DNA of 64,000 nt from JBCCMQ01 sp039026235. GTDB lineage: Bacteria; Pseudomonadota; Alphaproteobacteria; Rhodobacterales; Rhodobacteraceae. Positions 50,599 through 59,357 of this stretch are shown piece after piece. Location of the stretch: positions 682,001 through 746,000 of the forward strand of contig JBCCMQ010000001.1 of assembly GCA_039026235.1 (NCBI GenBank), given 5' to 3'. Made by a program: the position numbers and the translations under genes. Numbering within the stretch: position 1 is the stretch's first letter; the number at the start of each line of letters is the position of its first letter. The notes beneath the pieces are model-generated. The model made no database searches and was not told the origin of the DNA. It worked only from the letters and a program-made list of their open reading frames with translations.

Positions 50599-51633
50599 CT
50601 AGGAAAACATCGCCTGAAGATCGACGCTGCAGTTTTCGTTGATCTTGTCTCGGTGCATGGCCAGCCATCGGTCCGCCGCCCTTTGCCCGGCTTCTTTTAG
50701 GCTGGATAGCATATAAGGGATCGGGGTCATCTTGGTGGCAACAGAAAGGTCCGTCATCAAATCGTCGTCGGCGATCATATGAATATTGACGTCCTTCATG
50801 GCACCTTTTGCAATGGTCCCATTGGCCAGAAGACGTTTGACAAAACTGACTGCACGCAGTTCGCGCAGCAGTGAAGAATTAAAGCTTATCTCATTGATAC
50901 GGTTCTGGATTTCCTGGGGTGTGACCGGCAGCTTCGGCCGTTCCAATGGATTGATGTTCACGATGACGATGTCGTCCGGCAGGTCTTTGCGGAAAAACGG
51001 GAAAAGCGCTGGGTTGCCGGTATATCCGCCATCCCAGTAGCCATCGACTTCTTCGCTGTCGCGGGCCTTTATCTGAACGGCCTGATAAATCGTCGGCAAA
51101 CAGGCAGACGCCATGATCGCCTTTTGATCAATGTCAGAATTGTCAAAAACACGGATCTTGCCGGTGCGGACGTTGGTTGCGCAGACAAAGAACTCTGGGC
51201 TGGCGCCCTCGCAGATGGCGGCGAAATCAAAGTCATCCACAATGGCTTCAAGGGGGTTATAGGACATTGGGCCCCAGGCATAGGGGCTTGTCATGCGCGT
51301 CATGGTGTCTGTGACCATGTAGCCGGGCGACATTTCCAATGCATGGCTGATCATGGCCGGTGACGGAAGAAGATGCTCGAACCACTTTGTAAAGGCGTCG
51401 TCCTCACGCGCCCCGATGCTTTTCCATAGCTCGGCGAGCCTATCGCGGGCCCCCTGGTGTCCGCCCTTTACCAAGCCGGATTTTAGCGCCGCACCATTTA
51501 GCGCACCGGCTGAAGTGCCTGAAATAGCAACAATTTCCAGATCATCATCTTGTAGCAAGCGATCCAGAACACCCCAGGTAAATGCGCCATGGGCTCCGCC
51601 GCCCTGCAATGCAATGTTGATCCGCTTGGTCAC
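50599..51633 (-). CDS. Patatin-like phospholipase
   Basis: A 344-residue cytoplasmic lipid acyl hydrolase: oxyanion loop GGGAHGAFTWG at residue 9, nucleophile GTSAGALNG (serine near residue 43) and catalytic aspartate in YWDGGYTGNP (near residue 200). Proteins of this kind in PHA-producing bacteria act on phospholipids or on storage granules; the target is unknown. GTG 51633 has GGAGAG five bases upstream; ATG 51645 is an alternative. It follows bdhA on the same strand by 41 bases. Confidence 0.88.
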   Translation of the reverse strand: MTKRINIALQGGGAHGAFTWGVLDRLLQDDDLEIVAISGTSAGALNGAALKSGLVKGGHQGARDRLAELWKSIGAREDDAFTKWFEHLLPSPAMISHALEMSPGYMVTDTMTRMTSPYAWGPMSYNPLEAIVDDFDFAAICEGASPEFFVCATNVRTGKIRVFDNSDIDQKAIMASACLPTIYQAVQIKARDSEEVDGYWDGGYTGNPALFPFFRKDLPDDIVIVNINPLERPKLPVTPQEIQNRINEISFNSSLLRELRAVSFVKRLLANGTIAKGAMKDVNIHMIADDDLMTDLSVATKMTPIPYMLSSLKEAGQRAADRWLAMHRDKINENCSVDLQAMFS

Positions 51634-51674
51634 GTGTCTCTCCATATCCGCTTTTGCCCAATAACTTTGAAGCC

Positions 51675-52451
51675 TCAGAGAGCCGTCCAGCCGCCATCGA
51701 CGCTTATTGTCGTGCCCGTGATCTGGGCCGCTGCGTCCGAGGCCAAGAACACGCAAGTGCCACCCAGCTGTTCGACTGTTGCAAATTCCTTGGACGGTTG
51801 CCGATCAAGCATCACTTCACGGATCACCCGGTCGCGGTCCATGCCGTATTTCTCCATGGTCTCGGGAATTTGCGCCTCGACCAGCGGCGTCAGAACATAG
51901 CCCGGGCAGACAGCGTTGGCCGTGATCGGTTCTTCTGCCGTCTCGAGCGCCACGGTCTTGGTCATACCCACCACACCATGCTTCGCGGCGACATAGGCGG
52001 ATTTGAAGGGCGATGCCGTCAACCCGTGGGCCGAGGCGATGTTGATCACCCTGCCCCAGCCCGCGGCCCGCATCAGGGGCAAAGCTGCCGCCGTGGTATG
52101 AAACGCCGAAGACAGGTTGATTGCGATGATTGCATCCCATTTTTGGGTCGGAAATTCATCGATGCCCGACACGAACTGGATCCCGGCATTATTGACCAGA
52201 ACATCGCATGTCCCCGCTTCAGCGATCAGGTTTCGGCATTCGTCGCCCTTGGACATGTCCGCTTTGATGTAGCGGGCACCGGTGCCGGTTTCTGTTGCGA
52301 TTTCTTTGGCAATCGCATGATCTTCGGGGCGGTCCGTAAAGCTGTTTAGAACCACATCTGCCCCGGCACGGGCCAGTTCCCAGGCCACTCCAAGTCCTAT
52401 TCCAGAATTTGACCCGGTGATAACAGCAGTTTTTCCGGCAAGCGCGCCCAT
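51675..52451 (-). CDS. bdhA: 3-hydroxybutyrate dehydrogenase
   Basis: A 258-residue short-chain dehydrogenase: NAD motif TGSNSGIGLG at residue 13, NNAGIQFV, catalytic serine in NIASAHGL, YVAAKHG (Tyr, Lys), and the BDH-type lid VCPGYVLTPLVEAQIPE. It oxidises D-3-hydroxybutyrate to acetoacetate with NAD, in polyhydroxybutyrate turnover. ATG 52451 has AGGAGG upstream. The adjacent patatin-like gene fits a polyhydroxybutyrate-use pair. Confidence 0.93.
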   Translation of the reverse strand: MGALAGKTAVITGSNSGIGLGVAWELARAGADVVLNSFTDRPEDHAIAKEIATETGTGARYIKADMSKGDECRNLIAEAGTCDVLVNNAGIQFVSGIDEFPTQKWDAIIAINLSSAFHTTAAALPLMRAAGWGRVINIASAHGLTASPFKSAYVAAKHGVVGMTKTVALETAEEPITANAVCPGYVLTPLVEAQIPETMEKYGMDRDRVIREVMLDRQPSKEFATVEQLGGTCVFLASDAAAQITGTTISVDGGWTAL

Positions 52452-52590
52452 GGCTTCCTCCTTGCGACTGGATGGCCTTTTGTCGGACCATAATTGCTGC
52501 ATCTGCAAAAGGAAGGGGGTAAGCGACCGCCGGGTCCACTCTCTGCCCGCTGAAAGCTCAATCGCTGCATGTTTGGCCCCTGGTGGCGCG

Positions 52591-53772
52591 TCAGTGGCTG
52601 GACCGGTTTCCGAGAGCGGACAAAACGGATTGTGCCGCGCGCACCCCGGGTGGGCTGTCGCCCTCGCCAAGGCGCTCCATGGTCAGTCGCATGGCGTCGA
52701 TTTGAGCTTCTGGGTTCTGAAGAACGTCCAGCAAGGCCCTGGCAATCGCATCGGGCTGACACGCGGCGCCAAGAAATTCGGGCACGGCGCGGCTTTCAGA
52801 GACCAGATTGACCAGCGTGACCGTGTCGATTTTCAGCATCCGCGCGATAATATGCCGCGATATCCAGTTCATGTCATAGGCAATGACCATGGGCGTGGCA
52901 GCAGCCGCAAGCTCAAGGCTGACCGTGCCAGAGGCCGCAAGGGCCGCGTCAGCTGCGCCGAAAGCTGCGCGCTTTTCTGCGGCCGCATCCCCAGCCAGCA
53001 TTTTCGTCGGATCCAGAACAATGGGTTCGCCGGGCCATCCTGAGGTGCCCTGAGAAACGCGTTCGGCCACGTTTTCCGTTGTCGGCAGAACGACGCGAAG
53101 ATCGCCTCGCGCCGCAAAAAGTTGCCGGACACTTTCTCCGAAGACGGGAAGAAGGCGTTCAACCTCGCCCCGGCGGCTTCCAGGAAGCACGAGAACCAGC
53201 TTTGCTTCGGCGCCTATGCCGTGGCGCATGCGGAATTCTGCGCATTCATCGGGGTTCGCACGCGGTTCAGCCACGACGGGATGACCCACGAAATCGCAGC
53301 TCATGCCGGCGGCCTCCATATAGGGCGGCTCAAAGGGCAAAAGCGCCAGGACATGATCGATATGGCGGGCCATTTTCTCGGCCCGGTGCGGACGCCAGGC
53401 CCATACCGACGGGGCCACGTAATGGACTGTGGTCTGGCTGGGCTGCGCGGCCCGGACCCGGGCGGCCACGCGCAGGCCGAAATCGGGACTGTCGATTGTC
53501 ACCAATGCATCCGGCGCGATCTTGATCGCGGCGTCACCGGTCTGGTTCTTGCGGCGGACAAGATGCGGGTAGCGCGGCAAGACCTCTGCCAGCCCCATGA
53601 CGGACAACTCATGCATCGGAAAAAGACTTTTGAGCCCCGCGGCGGTCATCTCGGGGCCCCCGACGCCAAAAAACTGAACATCCGGCACAAGCGATACAAG
53701 GCCGCCCATCAACGCCGCGCCAAGGCGGTCGCCTGACGGCTCTCCGGCCACCAGAAAGATGCGCAGACCCAC
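52591..53772 (-). CDS. lpxB: Lipid-A-disaccharide synthase
   Basis: A 393-residue family GT19 glycosyltransferase joining UDP-2,3-diacylglucosamine to lipid X. LRIFLVAGEPSGDRLGAALMGGL at the start, VHYVAPSVWAWRPHRA, and LVLPGSRRGEVERLLPVF with ASGTVSLELAAAATPMVIAY are diagnostic. GTG 53772 overlaps the lpxI stop by one base (TAGTG). Last gene of the envelope block. Confidence 0.95.
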   Translation of the reverse strand: MGLRIFLVAGEPSGDRLGAALMGGLVSLVPDVQFFGVGGPEMTAAGLKSLFPMHELSVMGLAEVLPRYPHLVRRKNQTGDAAIKIAPDALVTIDSPDFGLRVAARVRAAQPSQTTVHYVAPSVWAWRPHRAEKMARHIDHVLALLPFEPPYMEAAGMSCDFVGHPVVAEPRANPDECAEFRMRHGIGAEAKLVLVLPGSRRGEVERLLPVFGESVRQLFAARGDLRVVLPTTENVAERVSQGTSGWPGEPIVLDPTKMLAGDAAAEKRAAFGAADAALAASGTVSLELAAAATPMVIAYDMNWISRHIIARMLKIDTVTLVNLVSESRAVPEFLGAACQPDAIARALLDVLQNPEAQIDAMRLTMERLGEGDSPPGVRAAQSVLSALGNRSSH

Positions 53773-54623
53773 TAGAGAACGGCCCAGAGGCTGATCGAAG
53801 CGGCCTCTGCCGCGGCTTTGACCCGCTCGCGATGCAAGATCAAGCAACCCCCGGCAGCAATCTCAATCCCGCCGATACCCGCGGCGGCGGCGGCCTTGAT
53901 CGTATTCGGACCAATGGTCGGCAGGTCGGCGCGCCTGTCCTGGCCAAGTTTGGGCCTCTTGACCAGAACAGGCCGCTGCCCCCGGAAAAGGGATGGGTCG
54001 CTCGCGCCCACGAACCGGATCATCGCATCGGTTCCCTGGGCCGTCTCAAGCCCAACACACTGCCCGCCAGCGACCACAACGCCCTGACCCACGTCCACCG
54101 CCGATAACGCGCTTAGGATTTCCCTGCCCCGTTCGGCATCTTCACGCATGGCCCGGTCAGGTGGTTTGCCCGCGATGACACCTTCTGCCGCCAGAAGATT
54201 TGGCGCCGCCTCTTCCACGGCGACCAAGGCAAAACCCTCGCGCTCAAAGATATCGATCACAAGGGAAAGAAGCGCGTCGTCGCCTTTTCCCAGTGCTGGT
54301 AGTACCCGCGGCACGACACTTAGCATCTTGGCGTCAAACCGCGCCGGATTGAGATTGGGGCGGCGAATACCCCCCGCAAGAACCACACGGCTCACATGGG
54401 CCACCTTCAGGCCCCGAAACAGCGCGCCGAGTTTTTCAAATGAAGCGGCTAGGTGATCGGCGCCCTGTGGGGCCACCACACCGGTGCCATCAATGGTCAC
54501 AACCAGGGCATCGGGGTTTGCGGCCAGTATCTCACCCGGCAGATCACCGTGCCCCGCCATGATGGCCAGACGCGGCGTGTCAGGATCCCGCCCTGGTTCT
54601 TCTGATGTCTCGACAGAGGCCAC
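53772..54623 (-). CDS. lpxI: UDP-2,3-diacylglucosamine pyrophosphatase LpxI
   Basis: A 283-residue DUF1009/LpxI protein: LAIMAGHGDLPGEIL, VVLAGGIRRPNLNPARFDAK, VVVAGGQCVGLETAQGTDAM and PTIGPNTIKAAAAAGIGGIEI. It makes lipid X from UDP-2,3-diacylglucosamine and replaces LpxH in alphaproteobacteria. The start is GTG 54623. Six bases separate it from lpxA. Confidence 0.95.
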   Translation of the reverse strand: MASVETSEEPGRDPDTPRLAIMAGHGDLPGEILAANPDALVVTIDGTGVVAPQGADHLAASFEKLGALFRGLKVAHVSRVVLAGGIRRPNLNPARFDAKMLSVVPRVLPALGKGDDALLSLVIDIFEREGFALVAVEEAAPNLLAAEGVIAGKPPDRAMREDAERGREILSALSAVDVGQGVVVAGGQCVGLETAQGTDAMIRFVGASDPSLFRGQRPVLVKRPKLGQDRRADLPTIGPNTIKAAAAAGIGGIEIAAGGCLILHRERVKAAAEAASISLWAVL

Positions 54624-54629
54624 TTGCCC

Positions 54630-55427
54630 TTAGCCTGGTGTCAGAAAGCGGCGTTCGGTATCGGCCAATATAAAGCTTGTGATGTCTCGAACATAGCTGC
54701 TTTCCGCTTCGCTTTCCAATCGGCGGGCCCGCTCTAGAAACGCACCGTCTCCCTGGGCCAGCATCTGATAGGCCGCCCGCAAAGCGGTTATATCGGACCT
54801 TTCGACGCCCCGGCGTTTGAGCCCGACCAGATTAAGACCGGAAAGCTCGCCGCGCGGACCCTGCACGAGGCCGTAGGGGATCACATCATTGGTCACCATC
54901 GTGACCGCCCCGATGATTGCTCCGCGCCCGATCCGGACAAACTGATGAATTCCGGCCAGCCCGCCCAGGATCACATCGTCTTCGATCACACAGTGTCCGG
55001 CAATCGCACTCTGGTTCGCCGCGATCACCCGGTCGCCGACCTGGGCGTCGTGGGCGACATGAGCCCCGGTCATGAAAAGACAATCGTCACCGACCCTGGT
55101 CACGCCGCCGCCGCCTTCGGTTCCGGTGTTCATGGTCACACCTTCGCGGATGCGGTTTCGTGCGCCGACCAAAAGCTCGGTATCCTCGCCCTTGAACTTC
55201 AGATCCTGCGGTATTTCTCCGATACTTGCGAAAGGGAAGACGACGGTCTCTGGCCCGATGGTCGTCCTGCCTGTGACCACGGCATGGGACTTGAGGATTA
55301 CACCATCCAAAAGCCTGACATGTGGACCCACGACCGAAAACGGTCCCAAAACACAGCCGGCCCCGATCTTCGCCCCATCCTCAACAACAGCGCTTGGATG
55401 GATGCGCGCATCGGCATCAATTGTCAT
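54630..55427 (-). CDS. lpxA: UDP-N-acetylglucosamine acyltransferase
   Basis: A 265-residue left-handed beta-helix trimeric acyltransferase, first step of lipid A synthesis. Hexapeptide repeats start IHPSAVVEDGAKIGAGCVLGP; the catalytic histidine is in GAHVAHDAQVGD; the end has the FLERARRLESE helix. ATG 55427 overlaps the fabZ stop by four bases. Confidence 0.96.
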   Translation of the reverse strand: MTIDADARIHPSAVVEDGAKIGAGCVLGPFSVVGPHVRLLDGVILKSHAVVTGRTTIGPETVVFPFASIGEIPQDLKFKGEDTELLVGARNRIREGVTMNTGTEGGGGVTRVGDDCLFMTGAHVAHDAQVGDRVIAANQSAIAGHCVIEDDVILGGLAGIHQFVRIGRGAIIGAVTMVTNDVIPYGLVQGPRGELSGLNLVGLKRRGVERSDITALRAAYQMLAQGDGAFLERARRLESEAESSYVRDITSFILADTERRFLTPG

Positions 55428-55891
55428 TGCGCATCCTGTTTGGGTACATCGATCATGGCCATGATCTCGGCCTCGGCGGCGACATCGCCGTCCACCTTGG
55501 CAGTGGCCTTGAGTTTCCAGACCCTGCCGCCCGGCCGAAGCGTTTCAAGATGCAACTCAAGCTTATCACCCGGCACCACCTTCTTGCGAAAGCGGCACTT
55601 ATCGATGGACATGAAGTAGACCAGGGCACCCTTGCCGCGCAGATCCGTCGATGCGGCAACCAGGATGGAAGCTGTCTGGGCCATGCTTTCGACCACAAGA
55701 ACGCCGGGCAGCACCGGTTTTCCCGGGAAATGACCCTGAAGGTGCGGATCGCTCATCGAGACCATGCGAATGCCAAGGGCAGACTTCATCGGAACAATGT
55801 CTTCGACGCGGTCGACCAAAAGGAATGGATACCTGTGCGGTATCAATTCCATGATGTCTTCGATATCCGCCCGCTGCATCACTTCGGTCAT
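55424..55891 (-). CDS. fabZ: (3R)-hydroxyacyl-ACP dehydratase FabZ
   Basis: A 155-residue hot-dog-fold dehydratase: IPHRYPFLLVDRVE, catalytic His in GHFPGKPVLPGVLVVESMAQ with the partner Glu, and FMSIDKCRFRKKVVPGDKL. It supplies acyl chains for fatty acids and lipid A and sits between skp and lpxA as in most proteobacteria. Confidence 0.96.
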   Translation of the reverse strand: MTEVMQRADIEDIMELIPHRYPFLLVDRVEDIVPMKSALGIRMVSMSDPHLQGHFPGKPVLPGVLVVESMAQTASILVAASTDLRGKGALVYFMSIDKCRFRKKVVPGDKLELHLETLRPGGRVWKLKATAKVDGDVAAEAEIMAMIDVPKQDAQ

Positions 55892-55989
55892 CGTCTGGCC
55901 TGTCCCGTTTGTGTCTTTATGTTTCGGTTAGCACCGGCGCCAAGACGGAGCAAGGCGCCGCATGGGCCGGGCCCGGCGGCTGTCACCGG

Positions 55990-56610
55990 TCAGTCGCCTT
56001 CTTCCTCAGCGCCTTCTGGTTGCTGAATTGGCGTGGGAAAGATCCCTTGTTCGGCAAAGACCCGATCAATCTGTTCAACCGCCCGTTCGGTGATATCGAT
56101 GTTATTGACCGACAAAAGCGAGGTGCGCTTGTCTAGAATGACGACCGCGCCAGCGTCCCGCATGATCTGCGCGAGAACCGGTACAATTGCTTGAAAAAAA
56201 AGGCGCCGGTCTTCGTCGATCCGTGTAGCTATTTCGCTGGACTTGGCATCCTGCTCAGTCCGGATCGCTTGCACCTTGCTGTCGAAGGCGTCGGCGCGTG
56301 ATCGAAACTCTTCCGGCGACAGACTGGGTCTTTCTTCGGTCAGCTGCCGTTCTTCAGTGACCAGTTCGGCCTCGATCCGGCGGTTCTCGGTCTGCAGCGT
56401 CTGACTTGCCGCCTCGGCGTTGCTTGCCACCTGGCGGCCAAAGGCACTGTCCGCAAAAAGCCGCTCTTGATCGATGATCAGGATGCTTGACGCCAAGAGC
56501 GGATCATCCGTTTGTCCGAGGCTCGTGCCTGGCCAAAGAAGCGACAGCGCCGCAAAGGCTGCAATGAGCCATTGATGGAGGCGGGCGAGTTTAAGCCGCC
56601 CTTGTCGCAT
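55990..56610 (-). CDS. skp: OmpH/Skp-family periplasmic chaperone
   Basis: A 206-residue exported protein: signal peptide WLIAAFAALSLLWPGTSLG, then ILIIDQERLFADSAFGRQV and a long coiled-coil (residues 65-150; ENRRIEAELVTEERQLTEE). The C-terminus ends in an acidic tail. Skp holds unfolded outer-membrane proteins for BamA. Its ATG 56610 overlaps the bamA stop by one base. Confidence 0.9.
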   Translation of the reverse strand: MRQGRLKLARLHQWLIAAFAALSLLWPGTSLGQTDDPLLASSILIIDQERLFADSAFGRQVASNAEAASQTLQTENRRIEAELVTEERQLTEERPSLSPEEFRSRADAFDSKVQAIRTEQDAKSSEIATRIDEDRRLFFQAIVPVLAQIMRDAGAVVILDKRTSLLSVNNIDITERAVEQIDRVFAEQGIFPTPIQQPEGAEEEGD

Positions 56611-58982
56611 CAGAATGTTGTCGACACGGCGAGGTCGAAGGTACGTGTGCGGTCAAATTCTTCCTTTTGCAGTGGCGTGGCGAAATCAAAGCGCAGCGGC
56701 CCTATGATCGTCGTCCAGAAAACCGACACGCCGATGGACGAACGCAGGCTGAATGCGTCGTCCACGGGGGTCAACCCGTCTGGACCGCCCCCGGTATTGT
56801 TGAGCGACCAAACCGATCCAACATCCAGGAATAGCCCTCCGGAAAGACCATATTCTTCGGGCAGGCCTATTGGAAATTCAGCGTCAAGACGCAGGCTCAC
56901 GAACAGGTTCCCGCCGAGCGAGTCCTGGTTCGTTACCGCAAGATCGCGTGGCCCGAACCCGTTCGATTCAAAGCCGCGTACAATGCGCGTAGATCCAAAG
57001 TAGCGGTCTGTGGCACGGCTCGTACCACCAAGCATGTTGACGGCACCGCCGGAGAGAGTTGCCCGCAGTGTCACCTCTTCTGCGAAGACCTGCGCCTCGC
57101 CCAGCAGTGACGCTTCGGTTCGGACGTATTCGGTGTCTCCGGCCAGTCCGGCAAAGTCCTGGCCAAAACTCAGCACTACACCGCGGTTCGGATCGAGCCC
57201 GCGACCACGGGTGTCAAAGACATACTGGTATCCGACCGAACTGGTAATCAGTGTCCCCTCTTCTTCCCGAAGAATGGCCGAGGAACCTGTCGTCGGCGGT
57301 ATCGCGGCCGGATTACCCTGATCGACGTTAAACACTTCATCCTGACTGATCCGATAATTCAGCTGCAGTCGGGAAAAATCGCCGACCGGAAACGTCAGCG
57401 ACGGGGTAAAGCCCAGGATATCCGTGTCGAACGCGGCCGTGTCATCGTCGTTACGTTCGCTGAAAGCCGCCAGTGTTAGCGCAAGATCGCGGCCCAAAAG
57501 ATAGGGCTCGGTAAAGGAAACGCGGATGCGCCGATCCTCTTCGGTCGTGTTGATCGTGGCGGAAAAGCGCTGCCCCCGACCCAGAAAGTTCCTCTCCGAA
57601 AATCCGATCGCAATTCCGAAACCTTCTTCGGGTGAGAAACTACCGCCAAAGCTCAGCGAACCGGTGGGTTGCTCAACAACGTCCACATCGACGATGATCC
57701 TGTCCGGGCCAGAGCCTTCGCGCGTGTTCACCTCGGTCGAGGCAAAATAGTTGAGCGCCCGGATGCGCTCGGCCGCCTGCCGAATTTCCCGCGGGTTGAA
57801 CGGATCGCCCTCTACCACACGGAATTCGCGCCGGATCACCCGGTCCAGTGTGGACGTGTTGCCTTCGATGTCTATACGCTCCACGAAAACGCGCGGACCC
57901 CGGGTAATGCGAAAGTCGAGATCGAGCGTGCGGTCCCGGTCGTTGCGGGTGACCTGCGGCTCAACGCGAATGAAATTCAGCCGTTCCTGAACCGCCAACC
58001 GCTCAAGCCGTGCGATGGTGCTGTCCACCAGAACCGGAGAGAACACGACCCCCGGCCGCACCCGGATTTCATCCTGAAACGGTGCCGGGTCCACATCTGG
58101 CAGATCGGAACTGGCGGTCACACGCCCGAATGAATACTGCTGGCCTTCCTGCACATTAAAGGTGATGAAAAAGGCATCGCGTTCGCGCGTCAGCTGGGTC
58201 GTCACAGAAAGCACGCGAAAATCGATATAGCCGCGCGACCGGTAGAAATCGGTCAGAAGCTGCTGGTCAAAGGCGATCCGGTCCGAAATGAACGTGTCCG
58301 AACGAAGGACCTGACGGAAAAGTCCGGCTTGCTTCGTTTCAAGCACACGTCTTAGGCGCCGATCCGAGTAGGCGCGGTTGCCCACAATGCCAATCCGTTC
58401 GATTTCAACGATGGCACCTTCAATGACTTCAAAGACCAGATCCACGCGGTTGTCAGACCGGCGGATTATCTGCGGCGTGACCGATGCCGCAATCCGGCCC
58501 GCCTGCACATAGGCGTTTACAATCGCGTTGGCATCAACCTCGGCCAACTGGGGGCTGAACACGCGCCGCGACTCGGATTGAATGAGGGGCAGAAGCGCGT
58601 CGTCATTCAAAGATCTGTTGCCCTCGATGGACACCAGATTGATGGTAGGAAACTCAACAACGCTGATTTGTAGGGTGCTTCCAGAGGTGCCGACATCGAC
58701 CGACTCAAAAAGCCCGCTTTCACGCAGCCTTTGGCCAACGGCATTGACGTCGCCGCGTGTGAGCCGCTGACCGATCTCGACCCCGGCGAAACTAAGTATC
58801 GTGGCGTTTTCGACCCGCTGATTTCCGCTGATTGCGATCTGGTTGATCGTGGTGCCGCCCAGACCCTGCGCGTCGGCTGACTTTGAAAAGGCCAGCAGCG
58901 CAATGCACAGCGCAAAGGCGCACAACATGAACCTACTCAGGAAGTCACTCTGCCCCGAAGGCCCGCCCGTCGTTATGGACAT
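56610..58982 (-). CDS. bamA: Outer membrane protein assembly factor BamA
   Basis: A 790-residue Omp85 protein: signal peptide near residues 18-38 (MLCAFALCIALLAFSKSADA), five POTRA repeats to about residue 430 (GNQRVENATILSFAG; GNRAYSDRRLRRVLETKQAG; GNTSTLDRVIRREFRV) and a C-terminal beta-barrel whose conserved loop reads VRGFESNGFGPRD. It inserts outer-membrane beta-barrels. Confidence 0.97.
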   Translation of the reverse strand: MSITTGGPSGQSDFLSRFMLCAFALCIALLAFSKSADAQGLGGTTINQIAISGNQRVENATILSFAGVEIGQRLTRGDVNAVGQRLRESGLFESVDVGTSGSTLQISVVEFPTINLVSIEGNRSLNDDALLPLIQSESRRVFSPQLAEVDANAIVNAYVQAGRIAASVTPQIIRRSDNRVDLVFEVIEGAIVEIERIGIVGNRAYSDRRLRRVLETKQAGLFRQVLRSDTFISDRIAFDQQLLTDFYRSRGYIDFRVLSVTTQLTRERDAFFITFNVQEGQQYSFGRVTASSDLPDVDPAPFQDEIRVRPGVVFSPVLVDSTIARLERLAVQERLNFIRVEPQVTRNDRDRTLDLDFRITRGPRVFVERIDIEGNTSTLDRVIRREFRVVEGDPFNPREIRQAAERIRALNYFASTEVNTREGSGPDRIIVDVDVVEQPTGSLSFGGSFSPEEGFGIAIGFSERNFLGRGQRFSATINTTEEDRRIRVSFTEPYLLGRDLALTLAAFSERNDDDTAAFDTDILGFTPSLTFPVGDFSRLQLNYRISQDEVFNVDQGNPAAIPPTTGSSAILREEEGTLITSSVGYQYVFDTRGRGLDPNRGVVLSFGQDFAGLAGDTEYVRTEASLLGEAQVFAEEVTLRATLSGGAVNMLGGTSRATDRYFGSTRIVRGFESNGFGPRDLAVTNQDSLGGNLFVSLRLDAEFPIGLPEEYGLSGGLFLDVGSVWSLNNTGGGPDGLTPVDDAFSLRSSIGVSVFWTTIIGPLRFDFATPLQKEEFDRTRTFDLAVSTTF

Positions 58983-59095
58983 TATGGCCCGCTCTCCGCC
59001 CCTTATCTCGTTCCGTTTTGAGTAGTCGGAACAGGGCGAGATGTCAAAGCCGCTCGGTTAGGGGCACGCGGGTAAAGTAATCTGTCTGTCGGGCC

Positions 59096-59251
59096 TTAAA
59101 CTTGGCCGCCCGCCGCAACCGAATGCAAAGCGGAAACCAGATACCCGGCGGCAACCAACGCAAGGAGCAAGGCGCCCGAACTTATCAAGCGATCCTTGTT
59201 AATACTAAAGAGCAGCGATAGGCCGTCATAGCTTTGGCGCAGGGTTTGCAT
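59096..59251 (-). CDS. Small single-pass membrane protein between rseP and bamA
   Basis: A 51-residue frame: MQTLRQSYDGLSLLFSINKD, then a hydrophobic segment LISSGALLLALVAAGYLVSAL and a short glycine-rich end. GGGGA lies eight bases upstream of ATG 59251. It is the only protein-like frame in the 375-base gap between rseP and bamA and runs in the same direction. No family recognised; a small membrane protein associated with the sigma-E/Bam region is possible, but this is inference. Confidence 0.55.
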   Translation of the reverse strand: MQTLRQSYDGLSLLFSINKDRLISSGALLLALVAAGYLVSALHSVAAGGQV

Positions 59252-59357
59252 ATCATTTTCCCCGATATCAGCACCTTAGCGGTATCCGGGAAATGTGTTC
59301 CGAATACGGCGATCCTGTGGCGCCAAAATGCGCGCCAACCAGTGGGCGAAAAGGCGC

